Part shown: one piece after another, positions 38,204-46,897 of the stretch
How positions within the stretch are numbered: the stretch's first letter is position 1
How the letters are laid out: each line of letters starts with the position of its first letter
Assembly: GCF_000196115.1 (NCBI RefSeq)
Contig: NC_005027.1
Location: forward strand, 3,038,001 to 3,102,000
Length of the DNA: 64,000 nt
Direction: 5' to 3'
From: Rhodopirellula baltica SH 1
GTDB taxonomy: Bacteria; Planctomycetota; Planctomycetia; Pirellulales; Pirellulaceae
The notes under the pieces: model-generated
What the model was told of the DNA's origin: nothing
Database searches by the model: none
The model's input: the letters and a program-made list of their open reading frames with translations, nothing else
Made by a program: the position numbers and the translations under genes

Positions 38204-39740
38204 TACTGCAGCGCTAACTGGTATTGTAGAGGGACGGTCTTTTGGCTGAGAATAGCAGCTGGAGATTTTGTTTGCTGCACGGAGAGCTTGGCATGGATGT
38301 CGCTGAACTGGAACAACTCGAAGATCGGTTAAATGCTTACTTGGCTCGCTTTGGCGATTGTTTTCGACGAAGTGACACGAGGGCTCATTTGACGACCTAT
38401 GTCCGTGGTCAACTTTCCGACCTGGACGCCAAGAGTGTGGAGCCGATTGCGTTGCAAGCCGGTACACCGGTGCGAACCTTGCAGGAATTTATCGCCCAGC
38501 ATCGGTGGGACGAAGATGGACTTCGCAGGAGGCTGATCCACATCGTCCGTGATGAGCATGTCACCAAGAACACTGTCGCGATCATTGACGAAACCAGCGA
38601 CGTCAAGAAGGGCGACAAAACGCCTGGCGTGCAACGACAGTGGTGCGGCAAAGTCGGCAAGCAGGAGAACTGTATCGTCACGGTTCATCTGGCTGCGGCG
38701 AACGAAGACTTTCACTGCATGGTCGATGGTGAACTGTTCCTCCCCGAGAGCTGGAGTAACGACCGCGAGCGTTGTGCCGCCGCCGGCATTCCCGATGAGA
38801 TGGTCTATCGCCCCAAGTGGCAGATCGCGTTGGAATTGCTTGATCGCAGTAAGGAGGAGGGGATTGAATATCCTTGGCTAACCGCTGACGAAGGCTACGG
38901 CGGTAAACCTGGATTCCTGGAAGCTCTTGCCGACCGCGATCAGAAGTTTGTGCTTGAAGTGCCGCGAACGTTTTCGGTTTGGGAGAAGCATCCCGAAGTG
39001 ACCGAGCAGCCCTATCGCAAGGGCGGCCGAGGTCGCAAGACACCCCGCATCAAGAGCGGGGAAAGTTCGCCGCGAAGTGTTGAAACAGTGTTCTGGCACG
39101 GCGAAGCGATGAAAGCGAAACGCTGGAAACGCTACCGCGTCAAAGACGGCGAGAAAGGTCCCATCATCTGGGAAGCCAAGCGGGTTCGCGTCACACTCAA
39201 AGGCAGCGACGGACTACCGGGGCTGTCTCTGTGGTTGGTGGTCGCGAGAAACGTGCTTGACGGCGAACTGAAATTCTTCGTCAGCAACGCGAGCGAGTTC
39301 GCTTCGATGGCGATGCTGCTACAGGTTGCGTTTCAGCGATGGCGAGTGGAACGTTGTTTCGAGGATCAGAAACAAGAGGTCGGCTTAGACTGTTACGAGG
39401 GGCGCCGATATTTGGGTCTGAAACGCCACTTGATCATCACGTCGTTGAGCTATCTGTTTCTTTCGCAAACCTGCCAGCAGGAGCGGGAAAAAAAATCCGG
39501 AGTGGACGATTCAGCAAATTCGCGACGCGGTCGACGCAATCGTAGTCAGCTGGTCACTCCCTCGTGAGAGTCGTCGCATGTTGCTCGATCAGGTCGCCTC
39601 ACGGATCAACTACCATCAATCACGCAACGAAGCGGCTCGCATCAGCCACACGCAAACGAAGCTCGACAGATACGCCGAACTCGGCATCGATCCCGAAAGC
39701 ATCACACGATGCCGATGGCCCAAAACTTAGCGCTGTAGTA
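38204..39740 (+). mobile_element. IS701-family insertion sequence
   Basis: A 1537-bp element. The left end begins TACTGCAGCGCTAA, and the right end, read inward on the other strand, is TACTACAGCGCTAA, so 13 of 14 terminal bases match. CTAG flanks both sides (38200-38203 and 39741-39744). It carries one transposase gene, with its frame broken at a run of eight A. The element sits just beyond the hairpin that follows the redoxin gene. Confidence 0.88.
38293..39730 (+). pseudogene. IS701-type DDE transposase, frameshifted
   Basis: Starting at ATG 38293, the first frame runs to 39567. It carries the catalytic Asp in AIIDETSDVKKG, the second Asp in TADEGYGGKPG, and the Glu in WRVERCFEDQKQEVGLDCYEGR. 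At 39488-39495 there is a run of eight A; beyond it the meaningful sequence continues in the +1 frame (NPEWTIQQIRDAVDAIVVSW) and ends with RCRWPKT at a TAG at 39728-39730. Removing one A would join both parts. This is either a disabling insertion or a slippage site that could still give full-length protein. Confidence 0.82.
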
Positions 39741-39744
39741 CTAG
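39741..39744 (+). repeat. Right CTAG target-site duplication
   Basis: CTAG directly outside the right inverted repeat, identical to 38200-38203. Confidence 0.8.
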
Positions 39745-39745
39745 A

Positions 39746-39771
39746 TCGCTCTTTGACATCCCAAAGAGCGA
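39746..39771 (-). terminator. Hairpin downstream of the redoxin gene
   Basis: A perfect 10-bp stem (TCGCTCTTTG / CAAAGAGCGA) with a 6-base loop, 24 bases past the redoxin stop codon. No T-run follows on the minus strand, so rho-independent termination is uncertain. The IS701-type element is inserted immediately beyond it. Confidence 0.55.
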
Positions 39772-39795
39772 CCGTTTCATTTCCAGCCGAAGAAA

Positions 39796-40383
39796 TCAGG
39801 GTAATTTCGCGACCACGGTCGCGACGTCCGCTCGGTCTCCGTGCGAGATCACGGTTTTGCCGAAGACGATTTTCTGATTCTGGTCCACCACAAACGTGGA
39901 GGGATAAGCCGTTTCGCGTGGGGCATCCCATCGAAGTCCCCAAGCGCTGGTGAACTTGTAGTCTGGATCAAGAACGAAGTGATAGTTAGGTGGGAATGTT
40001 TTGTTGCCTTGGAATTCCTTCGCGTGCATTTCCAACAACTCTGCTGGTCCAGGGTAGATCATTACCACCTGAACATCCTTTAGAGCAGCCTTCTTACTTA
40101 GAAACTCGCCCACCTGCCGACTGCACATCGGGCACTGTTTTCCTGGCCAGCCTCGCAAAACGAGCATCACGACAGGTGACTTCTCCGTCAACGCCTTCAG
40201 CGAAACGACCTCGCCTTCTTGATTCATTAACTCGAAATCAGGAGCCTCTTGGCCAACCTTCGGAGGATGAGGCGGTTCTTTACCGGGAGCGGCCTGGCGA
40301 CGTCCCTGAGCTTGGGCAGTCGAGGTGAGGGTAGCGATCGAAAGCATCGCAAAGAGACCAATCATCGAGCGGCGGTTTTGCAT
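39796..40383 (-). CDS. Redoxin/AhpC-TSA family protein, exported
   Basis: 195 residues from ATG 40383, which opens into a signal peptide (MQNRRSMIGLFAMLSIATLTSTAQAQG); the longer frame to 40569 is not supported. The thioredoxin fold shows VGQEAPDFELMNQEGEVVSLKAL, VVMLVLRGWPGKQCPMCSRQVGEFL (CxxC: CPMC) and YPSTFVVDQNQKIVFGK. A periplasmic peroxide-reducing or thiol-disulphide role fits the family; the CPMC arrangement is as in the AhpC/TSA-like proteins common in planctomycetes. Confidence 0.85.
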   Translation of the reverse strand: MQNRRSMIGLFAMLSIATLTSTAQAQGRRQAAPGKEPPHPPKVGQEAPDFELMNQEGEVVSLKALTEKSPVVMLVLRGWPGKQCPMCSRQVGEFLSKKAALKDVQVVMIYPGPAELLEMHAKEFQGNKTFPPNYHFVLDPDYKFTSAWGLRWDAPRETAYPSTFVVDQNQKIVFGKTVISHGDRADVATVVAKLP

Positions 40384-40659
40384 CGGATGTCCTTGAGTCG
40401 GTATGAAGTGGAATGTCCTGTCAAAGGATGTTCGTCGTTCTATGAAACCCGCCATCAACACATGGACGGGAGATCGCATCCCCGAGGATACCCGATACAA
40501 ACTCGAAACCGCGAAAGCGAACGTCGTCGAAAATGGCATTCGATCGACTTTGTCCGAAAAGAGGTCCAACCTACCTAGAAAGCAACCACGCCCACGGTTT
40601 GCGGGCCACTCCGGCTGGGTCGATCACCATTGTCGGACGAAGCTTCATTTCCAGCCTGA

Positions 40660-42117
40660 TCATGCTGGCAACGAATCTCCGGCTCCCAAGAGCTTTCGAT
40701 TCAACTGCCCACCCTTGAAGAGCATCTCATCCAAAGCCATATCGAGATCCTCATGGGTCAAACAAGAGGAATCACCTCGTTCCACCGTGAACTGCGTCGC
40801 TCGGCGAATGAACTCCTTGATAAAAGCGGCGCTAACTCCGTCGGTTCGTCGGACAATCTCGGAGACCATATCAGCATCGAGAAAGCCATCCGGTGCATAA
40901 AGCGAAACCAATTTCCTCCGCCCTTCCGCGTCCGGCAGTGGAAATTCAATGGCTTGATCCACCCGACCTGGACGCGATGCCAATGCCGCTTCCAAAGCTT
41001 CCGGACGATTGGTTGTTAGCACAAAAAAGATCTCGGCGTCTTCCTTGAGACCATCCATCTCGTTGAGCAATTTGTTGAGCAAAACCTCTTCACAAGCACT
41101 CTCCATGCTCGTTCGTTCCCGGGCAATCAAATCGACGTCTTCCATCACGACCATGCTTGGTTGCAATAGCCGAGCGAGCGTCATGTACTCGCCAAGAAGC
41201 CCCACTTGCTCGGCCGAAATCAAGATCGTTGTGTGTCCTTCAAGCGATCCTGCAAGGTGATGGATCGTATGCGTCTTGCCAGTACCAGGCGGCCCGTAGA
41301 ATAGAACACCTTTCTTCTTCGACATGCCGAGCTCCGAAAGACGCTGGCGATTGCGGGCGAACTCAACCACGTTGCGTTCAAGCAAAGTCAACGTATCGGC
41401 AGGAAGAATGACATCTTCTCGCCTCACGTCTCGCAGCTTATGCACTGTGATCCCATTGGATTCGCCGGTGTAGTTGTGCTCGGACTGTTCAAGCGAAAGA
41501 ATTTTGCCGCGGTACGACTCACCTCGGGCAACCGCGTCTTCTACCATTTTTAAGAACCGATGCGAAAGTTGTGTGCCTTCTGATGATTGAGGAACGCCAA
41601 CCTGGAACTGCATCCCCGTGACCTGCCCAAACGGACCGCACGGGCTCAGCATCACAACAAAGTTCAGTCCGTCAGATTCCAGCAACCAAAGTCCGTTCTT
41701 CAGAACCTGAAGAGGCTCACCCTCGCCGATATCAAGCTCTTCGTACTCTGGTGGCACGGACAAAGCCGGATTGTTCTGGCTTTCCAAAATGCAGTCCGTC
41801 AACGAGGGAAGACAGTGCGCGTATTCATTACGAACTCCGAAGAAATGCTTGATCACAATGTCTTTTCCAAAGACATCGTCGATGGTTCGCTGAATATCAG
41901 CTCGCATCCGAAACGGAAAACGACGCTCGGTAATGGTGATTTCCGACATCGTCGTCGGGCTGAAGTGTGACTTCAACAGCGAAGCGACCGGCAAGGTTGC
42001 TCCCTCGATCGCATCGCTACCGCAGTGGCTCAACCCGGTGAATGACAAGAATTGAAACATGCGAGCCAATCCAAGTCCGAGCAGCAGCCCAACGAACATC
42101 CACCCTAAATACGCCAT
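40660..42117 (-). CDS. AAA-family ATPase
   Basis: 485 residues from ATG 42117. ATG 41949 (MSEITITERRF) is an equally credible start that would drop a short hydrophobic stretch; neither has a strong ribosome binding site. The AAA module spans about 240-450: Walker A GPPGTGKTH, Walker B MVVMEDVDLI, sensor 1 LTTNRP, and arginine-finger region LASRPGRVDQAIEFPLPD. The N-terminal about 230 residues are a distinct domain I do not recognise. Such single-AAA proteins remodel or unfold protein complexes; the target is unknown. Confidence 0.85.
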   Translation of the reverse strand: MAYLGWMFVGLLLGLGLARMFQFLSFTGLSHCGSDAIEGATLPVASLLKSHFSPTTMSEITITERRFPFRMRADIQRTIDDVFGKDIVIKHFFGVRNEYAHCLPSLTDCILESQNNPALSVPPEYEELDIGEGEPLQVLKNGLWLLESDGLNFVVMLSPCGPFGQVTGMQFQVGVPQSSEGTQLSHRFLKMVEDAVARGESYRGKILSLEQSEHNYTGESNGITVHKLRDVRREDVILPADTLTLLERNVVEFARNRQRLSELGMSKKKGVLFYGPPGTGKTHTIHHLAGSLEGHTTILISAEQVGLLGEYMTLARLLQPSMVVMEDVDLIARERTSMESACEEVLLNKLLNEMDGLKEDAEIFFVLTTNRPEALEAALASRPGRVDQAIEFPLPDAEGRRKLVSLYAPDGFLDADMVSEIVRRTDGVSAAFIKEFIRRATQFTVERGDSSCLTHEDLDMALDEMLFKGGQLNRKLLGAGDSLPA

Positions 42118-42331
42118 GACCTCAACCTTGTCGTCTGGAGCAACCGTAACTAAGCAACGAGTCGAACATAGGCGTCAAATACGTTTTGCCGGAACAGCCC
42201 AGCAAATATCAAGAATAAAAAGCCGTCAACTCAGTCCCCGACACCGTATCCAACGCAGTAGCAGACAACGGACGATTGTATTGGGTTCGCTCAGCAGGCT
42301 GTTGATTTAGTCGCATACCGAATGACAATCA

Positions 42332-42766
42332 TTAGCCGTTGGGCGTTAGCCCCGGTTCGTTCGCGGCAAGTTGATCCGCCTTCTCGGCGAGCAGCAGTTC
42401 GTACTCTGCGTTTGCGTTCTCTCGTTTCACCAATGCTTCTTTTAAACGCTTGACGTCATCGCTCAGATCTTTGGCGGTGTCGGCGGCTTGATCGTGCTTC
42501 AGCTTTGCGGCGACAAGCTCCTGACGCTCCTTCTGCAACCTTTGCTCTTTGTCGCCGAGCATCGCACGAAACAACCCAGTTATGCTCAGACCTTCCATCG
42601 CATCCACATCCGACTGCTCTTTCGCAAGAAGCTTCTTCAGTTTGTCTCGCTTGCGTCTGGCCAGTGCAAAAGAAGCCTGCGCTGAACGCAGCATCGACTC
42701 AAGCTTGTTCTTTTGACGCAGTTCGGATTTTACAATCGCAAGACGCTCATTGAAGTCGTCCATCAT
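42332..42766 (-). pseudogene. Coiled-coil protein, probably truncated at its C-terminus
   Basis: 144 residues, mostly heptad-like helix with many Lys, Glu and Arg. The stretch KEQSDVDAMEGLSITGLFRAMLGDKEQRLQKERQE recalls a longer family whose C-terminal half is missing here. The last codons (EPGLTPNG*) are encoded by a short repeat-like sequence at 42336-42364 that supplies the stop codon. I therefore read it as the N-terminal part of a longer gene cut by a repeat. A short genuine protein is possible. Confidence 0.55.
42336..42364. repeat. Candidate dispersed repeat with GGGC-GTTA-GCCC hairpin
   Basis: The plus-strand sequence includes CCGTTGGGCGTTAGCCCCGG, with a small GGGC/GCCC stem. I believe a sequence of this type is dispersed in Rhodopirellula-like genomes, but this is recollection; no second copy was found in the window. 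Confidence 0.4.
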
Positions 42767-43044
42767 TCAGGCTTCCATTTGGTCAGATCCAACGTGGCTA
42801 CGGAAGCGGACAACAACTTGAAGTTGTCAGTCCTCGTTCCAGCAAACTCGGCGTGGTTGATTCGAAGAAGGGGCGCGTAAAAGCGTGCTCCTTGCGAAAC
42901 TCTTCTGAGGAAGACTCACTCAACCAGCCAAAGTCGAGCAAAAAACAACGCCGTTTACCGGTCGGTTCCCGGTCAAAGCCACCACAAATGCCAGATTACC
43001 AGTGGAGGCGGAAGCGATCCGAAATCGCGAGATCGGCGCACGAA
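42767..43044. other. Intergenic stretch left of the island
   Basis: About 280 bases between the truncated coiled-coil gene and the old tRNA terminator. No gene or RNA recognised. If the island model is right, this is the DNA that originally lay downstream of the tRNA-Ala gene. Confidence 0.4.
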
Positions 43045-43076
43045 AAAAGCCGCCTGTGAATTCACAAGCGGCTTTT
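43045..43076 (-). terminator. Original tRNA-Ala terminator, displaced to the left island edge
   Basis: A 16+16-base inverted repeat (AAAAGCCGCCTGTGAA / TTCACAAGCGGCTTTT, one G-T wobble) followed on the minus strand by TTTTTT. It ends within the 19-bp att repeat, exactly where the hairpin downstream of the intact tRNA-Ala ends on the right side. I infer it terminated the tRNA transcript before the island integrated. Confidence 0.8.
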
Positions 43077-43092
43077 GAGTGGAGGATAACGG
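43074..43092 (+). repeat. Left attachment site (19-bp copy of the tRNA-Ala 3' end)
   Basis: TTTGAGTGGAGGATAACGG is identical to 50060-50078. The last 13 bases equal the 3' acceptor strand and part of the T-arm of the tRNA-Ala gene. Sequence diverges immediately on both sides of the repeat. This is the expected far boundary of an element integrated into a tRNA gene. Confidence 0.85.
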
Positions 43093-43152
43093 GATCGACT
43101 TTATTTTCCTCAACTGTTGGTATCAAAGGACTTACGTCAACAGACGGTTGGC

Positions 43153-43175
43153 TTATCCGAACAGTTATCCGAACA
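43153..43175 (+). repeat. Left pair of TTATCCGAACA repeats
   Basis: TTATCCGAACA at 43153-43163 and 43165-43175, spaced 12 bases start to start. The same unit occurs three times near the right island end. The arrangement resembles arm-type recombinase binding sites. Confidence 0.75.
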
Positions 43176-43262
43176 CTTTCTAGCACCAAAATGCTTCTCG
43201 TCATCGCTATTTGGTAACGGCAATCTAGTCATCATTGCTTGGTCCCTCAACCCACAACGGTC

Positions 43263-44480
43263 CTAATGCCCTTCGACCGTTCCGAGCATCTCGCCATCCT
43301 GGTCGAGAATGGATTCGTCCCTGACGGAAGCCGTCTCGTTGAGTAGCAACAGCGTGGTTTGATCTCTGCTCAAGTTCGACGGCTCGAACACTTCGCCGTA
43401 TCGCTCACCCGACGAAACCCGCACCGACCGAATCTGACCACGAAAGAAATCCAGCAGCTTGTCTTGGCCCACGTTTCCGATCACGAAGTTCGTGGAACCG
43501 CCTTTCGACGAGCCAGAAGCGGTCGCTACCAATTCGCCGTTGAGGAAGAGCCTCGTGTCCGTTTTGGTGAAGACTGCTGCGACATGCGACCAAACGCCCG
43601 GCACGACGGCGGCACTGGAATTGACCATTCCCTCGACATGTTCGACGGAAAGCAGCGATCCGCAAAGTGCGATGCCCAAACCGTATTCGCCTGGGATATC
43701 ACTCCCGATGATGAATTGGCAGTTCTCGTCCGTGTACTGATCCGGCTTGATCCACGCTTCGAGAGTTACCGGTAGGGTTCGTTCTAAATTTGTAACAACA
43801 CGGGTGCGACCGTCGAAGTTCATGACTCCATCTTGGATCGTGCCATTCGTTTCGCTGCCTCCTCCTGACAAAGCGATCAACACACCAGTGACAAGAGCCA
43901 GCAACAGCAAAATGACCATGACAATCCAGGTGATCCGCCGTCGATTGCTTGCCCGTTCGAGCCAGTTTCGAAGCTCAGTTGCAAATTCCGCTGCGGACTC
44001 ATGCCGATCTGCCGGATGTTTCGCCAAGGCTTTCGAGCAGATCGCCTCAAGCTCTTTCGGCAACGAGGGATCAGCAGATCGAAGCAGGGTTGGTTGGCGA
44101 AACAGGATTTGTTCTCGCAGTCCATTCTGGGTTCGTGACTGAAAAGGCGAACGACCACTCAATAGCTCGAACAACAGAACTCCAAGAGCGTGAACATCGC
44201 ATCTTCCGTCAAGTAGCTGAGTCTCCTGTGCGATTTGCTCAGGTGCCATGTAGTTCAGAGTTCCGCTTGACGACGAACGCCCCTTTGCAAGTTCATCGAG
44301 CGTGCAGGCAACTCCAAAATCGGCAATTAGCGGTGTTCCCTCGCCGTTGATCAGAATGTTTGCTGGCTTGATGTCACGGTGGATGCAACCCTGTTTGTGG
44401 GCGTACTGAAGCCCATCGGCTAACGTTGCAACGAGACTAACTGCTTCACGAATGGGAAGCTTGCTTTGGCATATCGAGCA
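43263..44480 (-). pseudogene. Truncated Ser/Thr protein kinase with membrane segment and LamG domain
   Basis: The open frame begins right after an in-frame stop (44481-44483) and reads [37 protein letters not shown], then [17 protein letters not shown] and [19 protein letters not shown]. The kinase C-lobe with HRD, DFG and APE motifs is thus intact, but the glycine loop and the ATP-binding Lys are missing. After the kinase come a membrane helix ([20 protein letters not shown]) and a LamG/concanavalin-type domain ([44 protein letters not shown]). The first in-frame ATG is at 44249, inside the kinase. I call it a 5'-deleted gene stranded at the island's left end. Confidence 0.8.
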
Positions 44481-44618
44481 TTAGCAACAGCTTTGGCATG
44501 TTAAAGTCTTTCTGCCCGTTTCCCCGACTGAGGCAGAGTTGTTTTCGTGAGTTCTAAAACTAGAGCAATTGCATCTATTCCTTTGATTGTCGTATCAACG
44601 AAACCGACTTCCGGGAAT

Positions 44619-44990
44619 CTAAATTGCGTTTTCAATGAGCATTACGCTGTGGCCGTCTAAATCCGTGATGATTGCGGTCCTCCCCCACTCTGAATTGGCT
44701 GGAAGACGTTTGACCAAGCCGCCACTCTTTAGCACCGTACCGACCGCTACTTCAACGTTTTCAACGTTGATCCCAAAGAAGCACGCAGTTGTTGGAGGCT
44801 GTTCCGGTTTTCGCTGGCAGATTTCGAACACGCAGTTATCGTCTACTGTGGAGTAGTGTTCACCACATGGAGGATGTGAATGCTTCTCCAAGAGCATTCC
44901 GAGAGCGGAATAGAATCTTGCTGCGGCTTCCATGTTATCAGAACGGATAACTAAAAGCCCAATGCTATGAAAATGTGACTTCTCGGACAT
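44619..44990 (-). CDS. VOC (glyoxalase/bleomycin-resistance fold) protein
   Basis: 123 residues from ATG 44990. One VOC unit pair: HSIGLLVIRSDNMEAAARFYSALGMLLEKH, then FFGINVENVEVAVGTVLKSGGLV, and the closing strand TAIITDLDGHSVMLIENAI. VOC proteins use a metal in glyoxalases, dioxygenases and drug-binding proteins; the metal ligands here are not certain and no substrate can be assigned. The start overlaps the end of the upstream HTH gene by 26 bases, so it is probably in the same transcript. Confidence 0.82.
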   Translation of the reverse strand: MSEKSHFHSIGLLVIRSDNMEAAARFYSALGMLLEKHSHPPCGEHYSTVDDNCVFEICQRKPEQPPTTACFFGINVENVEVAVGTVLKSGGLVKRLPANSEWGRTAIITDLDGHSVMLIENAI

Positions 44991-45558
44991 CTTGCGACTC
45001 AGGAAAGCGTGCTTCAATTTTCAAAACTCCTCCCATCGCCTCAACGACCTTTCGCAATGAGGACAATTTCACATCTTCTCTTCTTTCAAGCTTTGAATAA
45101 GTTGCCTGCGTTATGTCTAGTTGAGCAGACATAGAAGCTTGCGATAGACCTCGTTCATGCCGAATATCCGCCATCGTCGCTGGAATAGATTTCGTTGTTG
45201 TCTTTTCAATAAGAAGAGAGGCAATACGATGGTACACAGCCTCTAAAGACTTGAACCATTCATCTGGTGATGAATACAAGCCAGCGAGGTCATCCGCATC
45301 ACTTCGGAAACAAGACAAACCAAATCCACAGCCAGACTTCCATTCAATAGCAACCTCTAGCTCTTCGTGGTAGATGTTCAAGAAGTGAAAGCCATTGGGA
45401 GCGTCCGCCACTCTGAAGTCGAACTCCGCATCACCGAATTCTGATGCTACAAGCTCTTGTAGCAAAACAAGGGGCGACGGTGAGTTCTTGCCGACTTCTG
45501 CACAAACGCTAGAAACTAAAAGTTTCGCTGTTAGATCGTCGCTTAGAGTAATTGGCAT
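44965..45558 (-). CDS. Protein with C-terminal XRE helix-turn-helix
   Basis: 197 residues from ATG 45558 (the frame is open to 45636, which would overlap the upstream gene). The N-terminal about 125 residues form an unrecognised domain (FDFRVADAPNGFHFLNIYHEELEVAIEWKSG). The C-terminal part is an XRE helix-turn-helix (MADIRHERGLSQASMSAQLDITQATYSKLERREDVKLSSLRKVVEAMGGVLKIEARFP), very like antitoxin-type regulators. It follows a 127-residue unknown gene by 40 bases on the same strand; the pair looks like a module. Confidence 0.8.
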   Translation of the reverse strand: MPITLSDDLTAKLLVSSVCAEVGKNSPSPLVLLQELVASEFGDAEFDFRVADAPNGFHFLNIYHEELEVAIEWKSGCGFGLSCFRSDADDLAGLYSSPDEWFKSLEAVYHRIASLLIEKTTTKSIPATMADIRHERGLSQASMSAQLDITQATYSKLERREDVKLSSLRKVVEAMGGVLKIEARFPESQDVREVTFS

Positions 45559-45598
45559 TTGAAAATCCTCGATGACAAGTAAATTATTGCTATTAGGC

Positions 45599-45982
45599 TT
45601 AGGCGTTTTTGTCCGCAAGTCGTGGACAGACATCATTCAAGAATCTCCCATCACTACCTGCCTTCCGAAAATGTGTCTTGACTTCTCCATTTTGGACACG
45701 CCTGCTGCGAACTTCGATAGCTCCATTTGAAGCTATGTATGTCACGTGACGGGTGTTATCGAATCGCTTCACGTCACAATCCTCCAAGCTGGACATTCTG
45801 TCAGTCTGTGGCGGGAAGAGCCGTTTGATTTCCATGTAGCGATCAGGCTCATTTGGAAAATTGGTAAGCTCATCCTCAACTTCATCCATAGTCGTGCAGA
45901 GCAATGCGTATGCGGTCTCGAAAGAGGAGCACGGTGTCGCCTCGCCCATTCTTCGGAAAATCTCCGCAAGTCTGTCCGACAT
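45599..45982 (-). CDS. Uncharacterised small protein, partner of the HTH gene
   Basis: 127 residues from ATG 45982, with AGGAGA ten bases upstream; the long frame to 46330 has no support. Acidic N-terminal half (MSDRLAEIFRRMGEATPCSSFETAYALLCTTMDEVEDELT), then RHVTYIASNGAIEVRSRRVQNGEVKTHFRKAG, a short beta pattern that I recall from other uncharacterised bacterial proteins. No catalytic motif is recognised. Position ahead of an antitoxin-like HTH gene makes a toxin-antitoxin or immunity role conceivable, without direct evidence. Confidence 0.7.
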   Translation of the reverse strand: MSDRLAEIFRRMGEATPCSSFETAYALLCTTMDEVEDELTNFPNEPDRYMEIKRLFPPQTDRMSSLEDCDVKRFDNTRHVTYIASNGAIEVRSRRVQNGEVKTHFRKAGSDGRFLNDVCPRLADKNA

Positions 45983-46241
45983 ACATGGTATTTCTCCTGA
46001 AGGCTGAGGCTGCATGCTTTGTCCTTGCACCTGGTAATCCAATCGACCTGTCGAAGTATAGCCTTGAAGGAATATTCCGTCAAGTGAATATTTTGCCCGG
46101 CTGCCTGGTGGGATTACCCGCTTTAGACGGGAAAACCAACAAAAACGCCACCTGCCCGGAAGCAGGCTACATCCACAGGGGGGTACCTGCTGAAGTTGCC
46201 CCGATCTCTCTCCTCCTCCGCACGTGTCCAACTGCCTAGTT

Positions 46242-46823
46242 TTAGGCCAGGGAGGGCGAGTCACGGCTAGCAATCGTCGGCGTCGGCAGTGTCTCAAGAA
46301 AGTGCTTCCCTGCTCTTCGCATGGATGCATGATGCTGGTTACCGGTTACATCCCGCAGTTCTTTCTCGACATGCGTGTATCGTCGTCCGTCCTTGGCTCG
46401 GTATGTGTCGCATTGAGGAATTTCCCCAATGCTCAGCAGTTCCCTTCGAACCGACTCAACGGTCTTGTTCGTCGTTCCGACGATTTCGGCGAGCCACCGA
46501 TTGGACATGTCTGGTGTTCGTCTAAGTTCAGTGGCAATGATCGCTCGCATTTGCTTGCGAGTAATTTTGCGGCGAACCAGATTTAGAACGAGAGCGTGAT
46601 CTCGCTTTTGTTCGTCGGCTAAGCCTGCCAAAGTGATCGTAGGAGCATCTTTGATCTTCAGTTCACAACAAGCACGGTCCCGATGATGTCCGTCGATGAT
46701 TGAGCCATGTTCGTCCCTGATGATCGGGACGATCACTCCGTGCTGTCGGATCGACTCTTTCAGTGTGTTGAACTCCCACGAGGGAAGTTCGGGCATCAGT
46801 TGGAAGGGAGTCTCTGGCTTCAT
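46242..46823 (-). CDS. ParB/RepB-like nuclease-domain protein
   Basis: 193 residues. The N-terminal ParB-type domain shows [39 protein letters not shown] (the GxxR-like substrate pocket reads GHHRDRAC). A helical DNA-binding part follows with [45 protein letters not shown], a helix-turn-helix. No ParA is nearby, so a partition role is unlikely. Standalone ParB-like proteins on mobile elements are often regulators; that is inference here. It is transcribed toward the left, in the same direction as the other island genes. Confidence 0.8.
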   Translation of the reverse strand: MKPETPFQLMPELPSWEFNTLKESIRQHGVIVPIIRDEHGSIIDGHHRDRACCELKIKDAPTITLAGLADEQKRDHALVLNLVRRKITRKQMRAIIATELRRTPDMSNRWLAEIVGTTNKTVESVRRELLSIGEIPQCDTYRAKDGRRYTHVEKELRDVTGNQHHASMRRAGKHFLETLPTPTIASRDSPSLA

Positions 46824-46897
46824 GTTTGGCTCACCGGGCGGTGTCAGTATGGAGCCAATTTTAGTGTCTTCGAGCTTGCCGGTCCAGCGTCACGTCA

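Noticed and set aside
43074..43092. A second tRNA gene at the left island edge
   Set aside because: Only the last 13 bases of a tRNA are present; it is an attachment-site copy, not a gene.
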